Shown piece by piece: positions 63,544-64,000 of a DNA stretch of 64,000 nt. Both the position numbers and the translations under genes were made by a program. Position 1 is the first letter of the stretch. Each line of letters starts with the position of its first letter. The stretch spans positions 2,700,001 to 2,764,000 of the forward strand of contig NC_003030.1 of the NCBI RefSeq assembly GCF_000008765.1. Direction: 5' to 3'. The notes under the pieces were generated by a model. It was not told the origin of the DNA. It saw nothing but the letters and a program-made list of their open reading frames with translations, and made no database searches. Source of the DNA: Clostridium acetobutylicum ATCC 824 (GTDB lineage: Bacteria; Bacillota; Clostridia; Clostridiales; Clostridiaceae).

Positions 63544-64000
63544 TTATAATATTCCGCGTATATTTTCAATATGTTTTATTCCTTCTTCGTCCAAAAACTT
63601 CTCAATTCCGTTTATTATATCAATGCAAATATCTGGTTTTATAAAATTAGCTGTTCCAACTTGAACTGCAAAAGCCCCTGCCATTATAAATTCTATGGCA
63701 TCTTCAGCTGTATATATTCCGCCCATACCAACTACAGGCACACTAACATTTTTGCATACCTCATATACCATTCTTAGTGCTATTGGTTTTATCGCTCTTC
63801 CAGAAAGACCTGCGCTTATATTATCGAAGATAGGCTTTTTTTTCTTTATATCTATTGCCATCCCTTTAAATGTATTAACAAGAGATATTGCATCTGCTCC
63901 CGCTTCCTCACATTTTACAGCCATATCCACTATATCCTCTGCATTAGGAGACAATTTCACCATAAGTGGTTTTGTACAGACCTTTCTAACTTGTGATACA
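63544..64000 (-). CDS. pyrD: Dihydroorotate dehydrogenase, catalytic subunit (partial, C-terminal half)
   Basis: The gene continues beyond the window; about 152 residues are visible, including codons upstream of the internal ATG at 63963 (VRKVCTKPL). It oxidises dihydroorotate to orotate in pyrimidine synthesis. FMN-binding segments are visible: [66 protein letters not shown] and [13 protein letters not shown]. The type (1B, paired with PyrK) is inferred from the Firmicute context. Together with carAB it suggests that pyrimidine genes are clustered here. Confidence 0.93.
   Translation of the reverse strand, partial: VSQVRKVCTKPLMVKLSPNAEDIVDMAVKCEEAGADAISLVNTFKGMAIDIKKKKPIFDNISAGLSGRAIKPIALRMVYEVCKNVSVPVVGMGGIYTAEDAIEFIMAGAFAVQVGTANFIKPDICIDIINGIEKFLDEEGIKHIENIRGIL

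Noticed and set aside
1-64000. CRISPR array, tRNA or rRNA genes
   Set aside because: No regularly spaced repeats and no recognisable rRNA or cloverleaf sequence were seen. A covariance-model scan would settle tRNAs, and I could not run one.

Overview
The window looks like a chromosomal segment of a low-GC, anaerobic, spore-forming Firmicute of the genus Clostridium. The reasons are the strongly AT-rich composition, AGGAGG-type ribosome binding sites, a spore-coat-type protein, a PyrR attenuator, and a block of lonA, lonB, clpX, clpP and tig next to a PerR-type regulator. From memory the gene order matches Clostridium acetobutylicum (perR - hypothetical - engB - lonA - lonB - clpX - clpP - tig, then carB/carA/lepB). 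No search was run, so the species call is recall, not proof. I saw no rRNA, tRNA, CRISPR array or intact insertion sequence. Most genes lie on the minus strand.

Layout. 1-3.8 kb: the tail of a LysE-type exporter, a decayed lysozyme fragment, a 59-residue gene too short for a usual ORF cutoff, a FAD-Rieske oxidoreductase, a secreted protein and a DUF3892 protein. 4-8.3 kb: a membrane protein with an internal duplication, the spermidine genes speD-speE, and a small membrane protein. 8.3-17 kb: carbohydrate and accessory genes. These are a TetR repressor with a perfect palindromic operator/promoter, an RpiB-like isomerase plus SDR dehydrogenase pair probably for unsaturated uronates with a divergent AraC regulator, a blasticidin-S-deaminase-like gene bracketed by inverted repeats, and an operon of a fucose-isomerase-family protein, a DUF4867 protein and a xylulokinase. 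17-20.3 kb: ROK glucokinase, beta-phosphoglucomutase, coat protein and MntR.

20-33.4 kb: signalling and cell envelope. A chemoreceptor, a secreted repeat protein, an SGNH hydrolase without its catalytic histidine, an HD-GYP protein, a GH25 lysozyme, a ComEC-like metallo-hydrolase lipoprotein and a 1794-residue pseudokinase/AAA/TPR/GGDEF protein. 33.5-37.6 kb: dapF, a degenerate ComEC-like membrane protein, an SDR reductase, trmB and an M50 protease. 37.7-42.8 kb: a duplicated two-gene module (NAGPA-domain protein plus membrane-anchored propeller-like protein) around an L,D-transpeptidase.

43-53.4 kb: PerR and the proteostasis block. 53.4-64 kb: a TIM-barrel protein, a membrane-anchored protein, carA-carB behind a PyrR attenuator that starts just after lepB, a UPF0489 protein, two DUF975 membrane proteins plus an internally deleted third copy, and the 3' half of pyrD running off the end. 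Pyrimidine synthesis is thus represented at both ends of this last block. Start sites were moved inward where a promoter or ribosome binding site lay inside the longest open frame (TetR, PerR, bsr-like, xylB, mntR, HD-GYP, clpP, carA and others).
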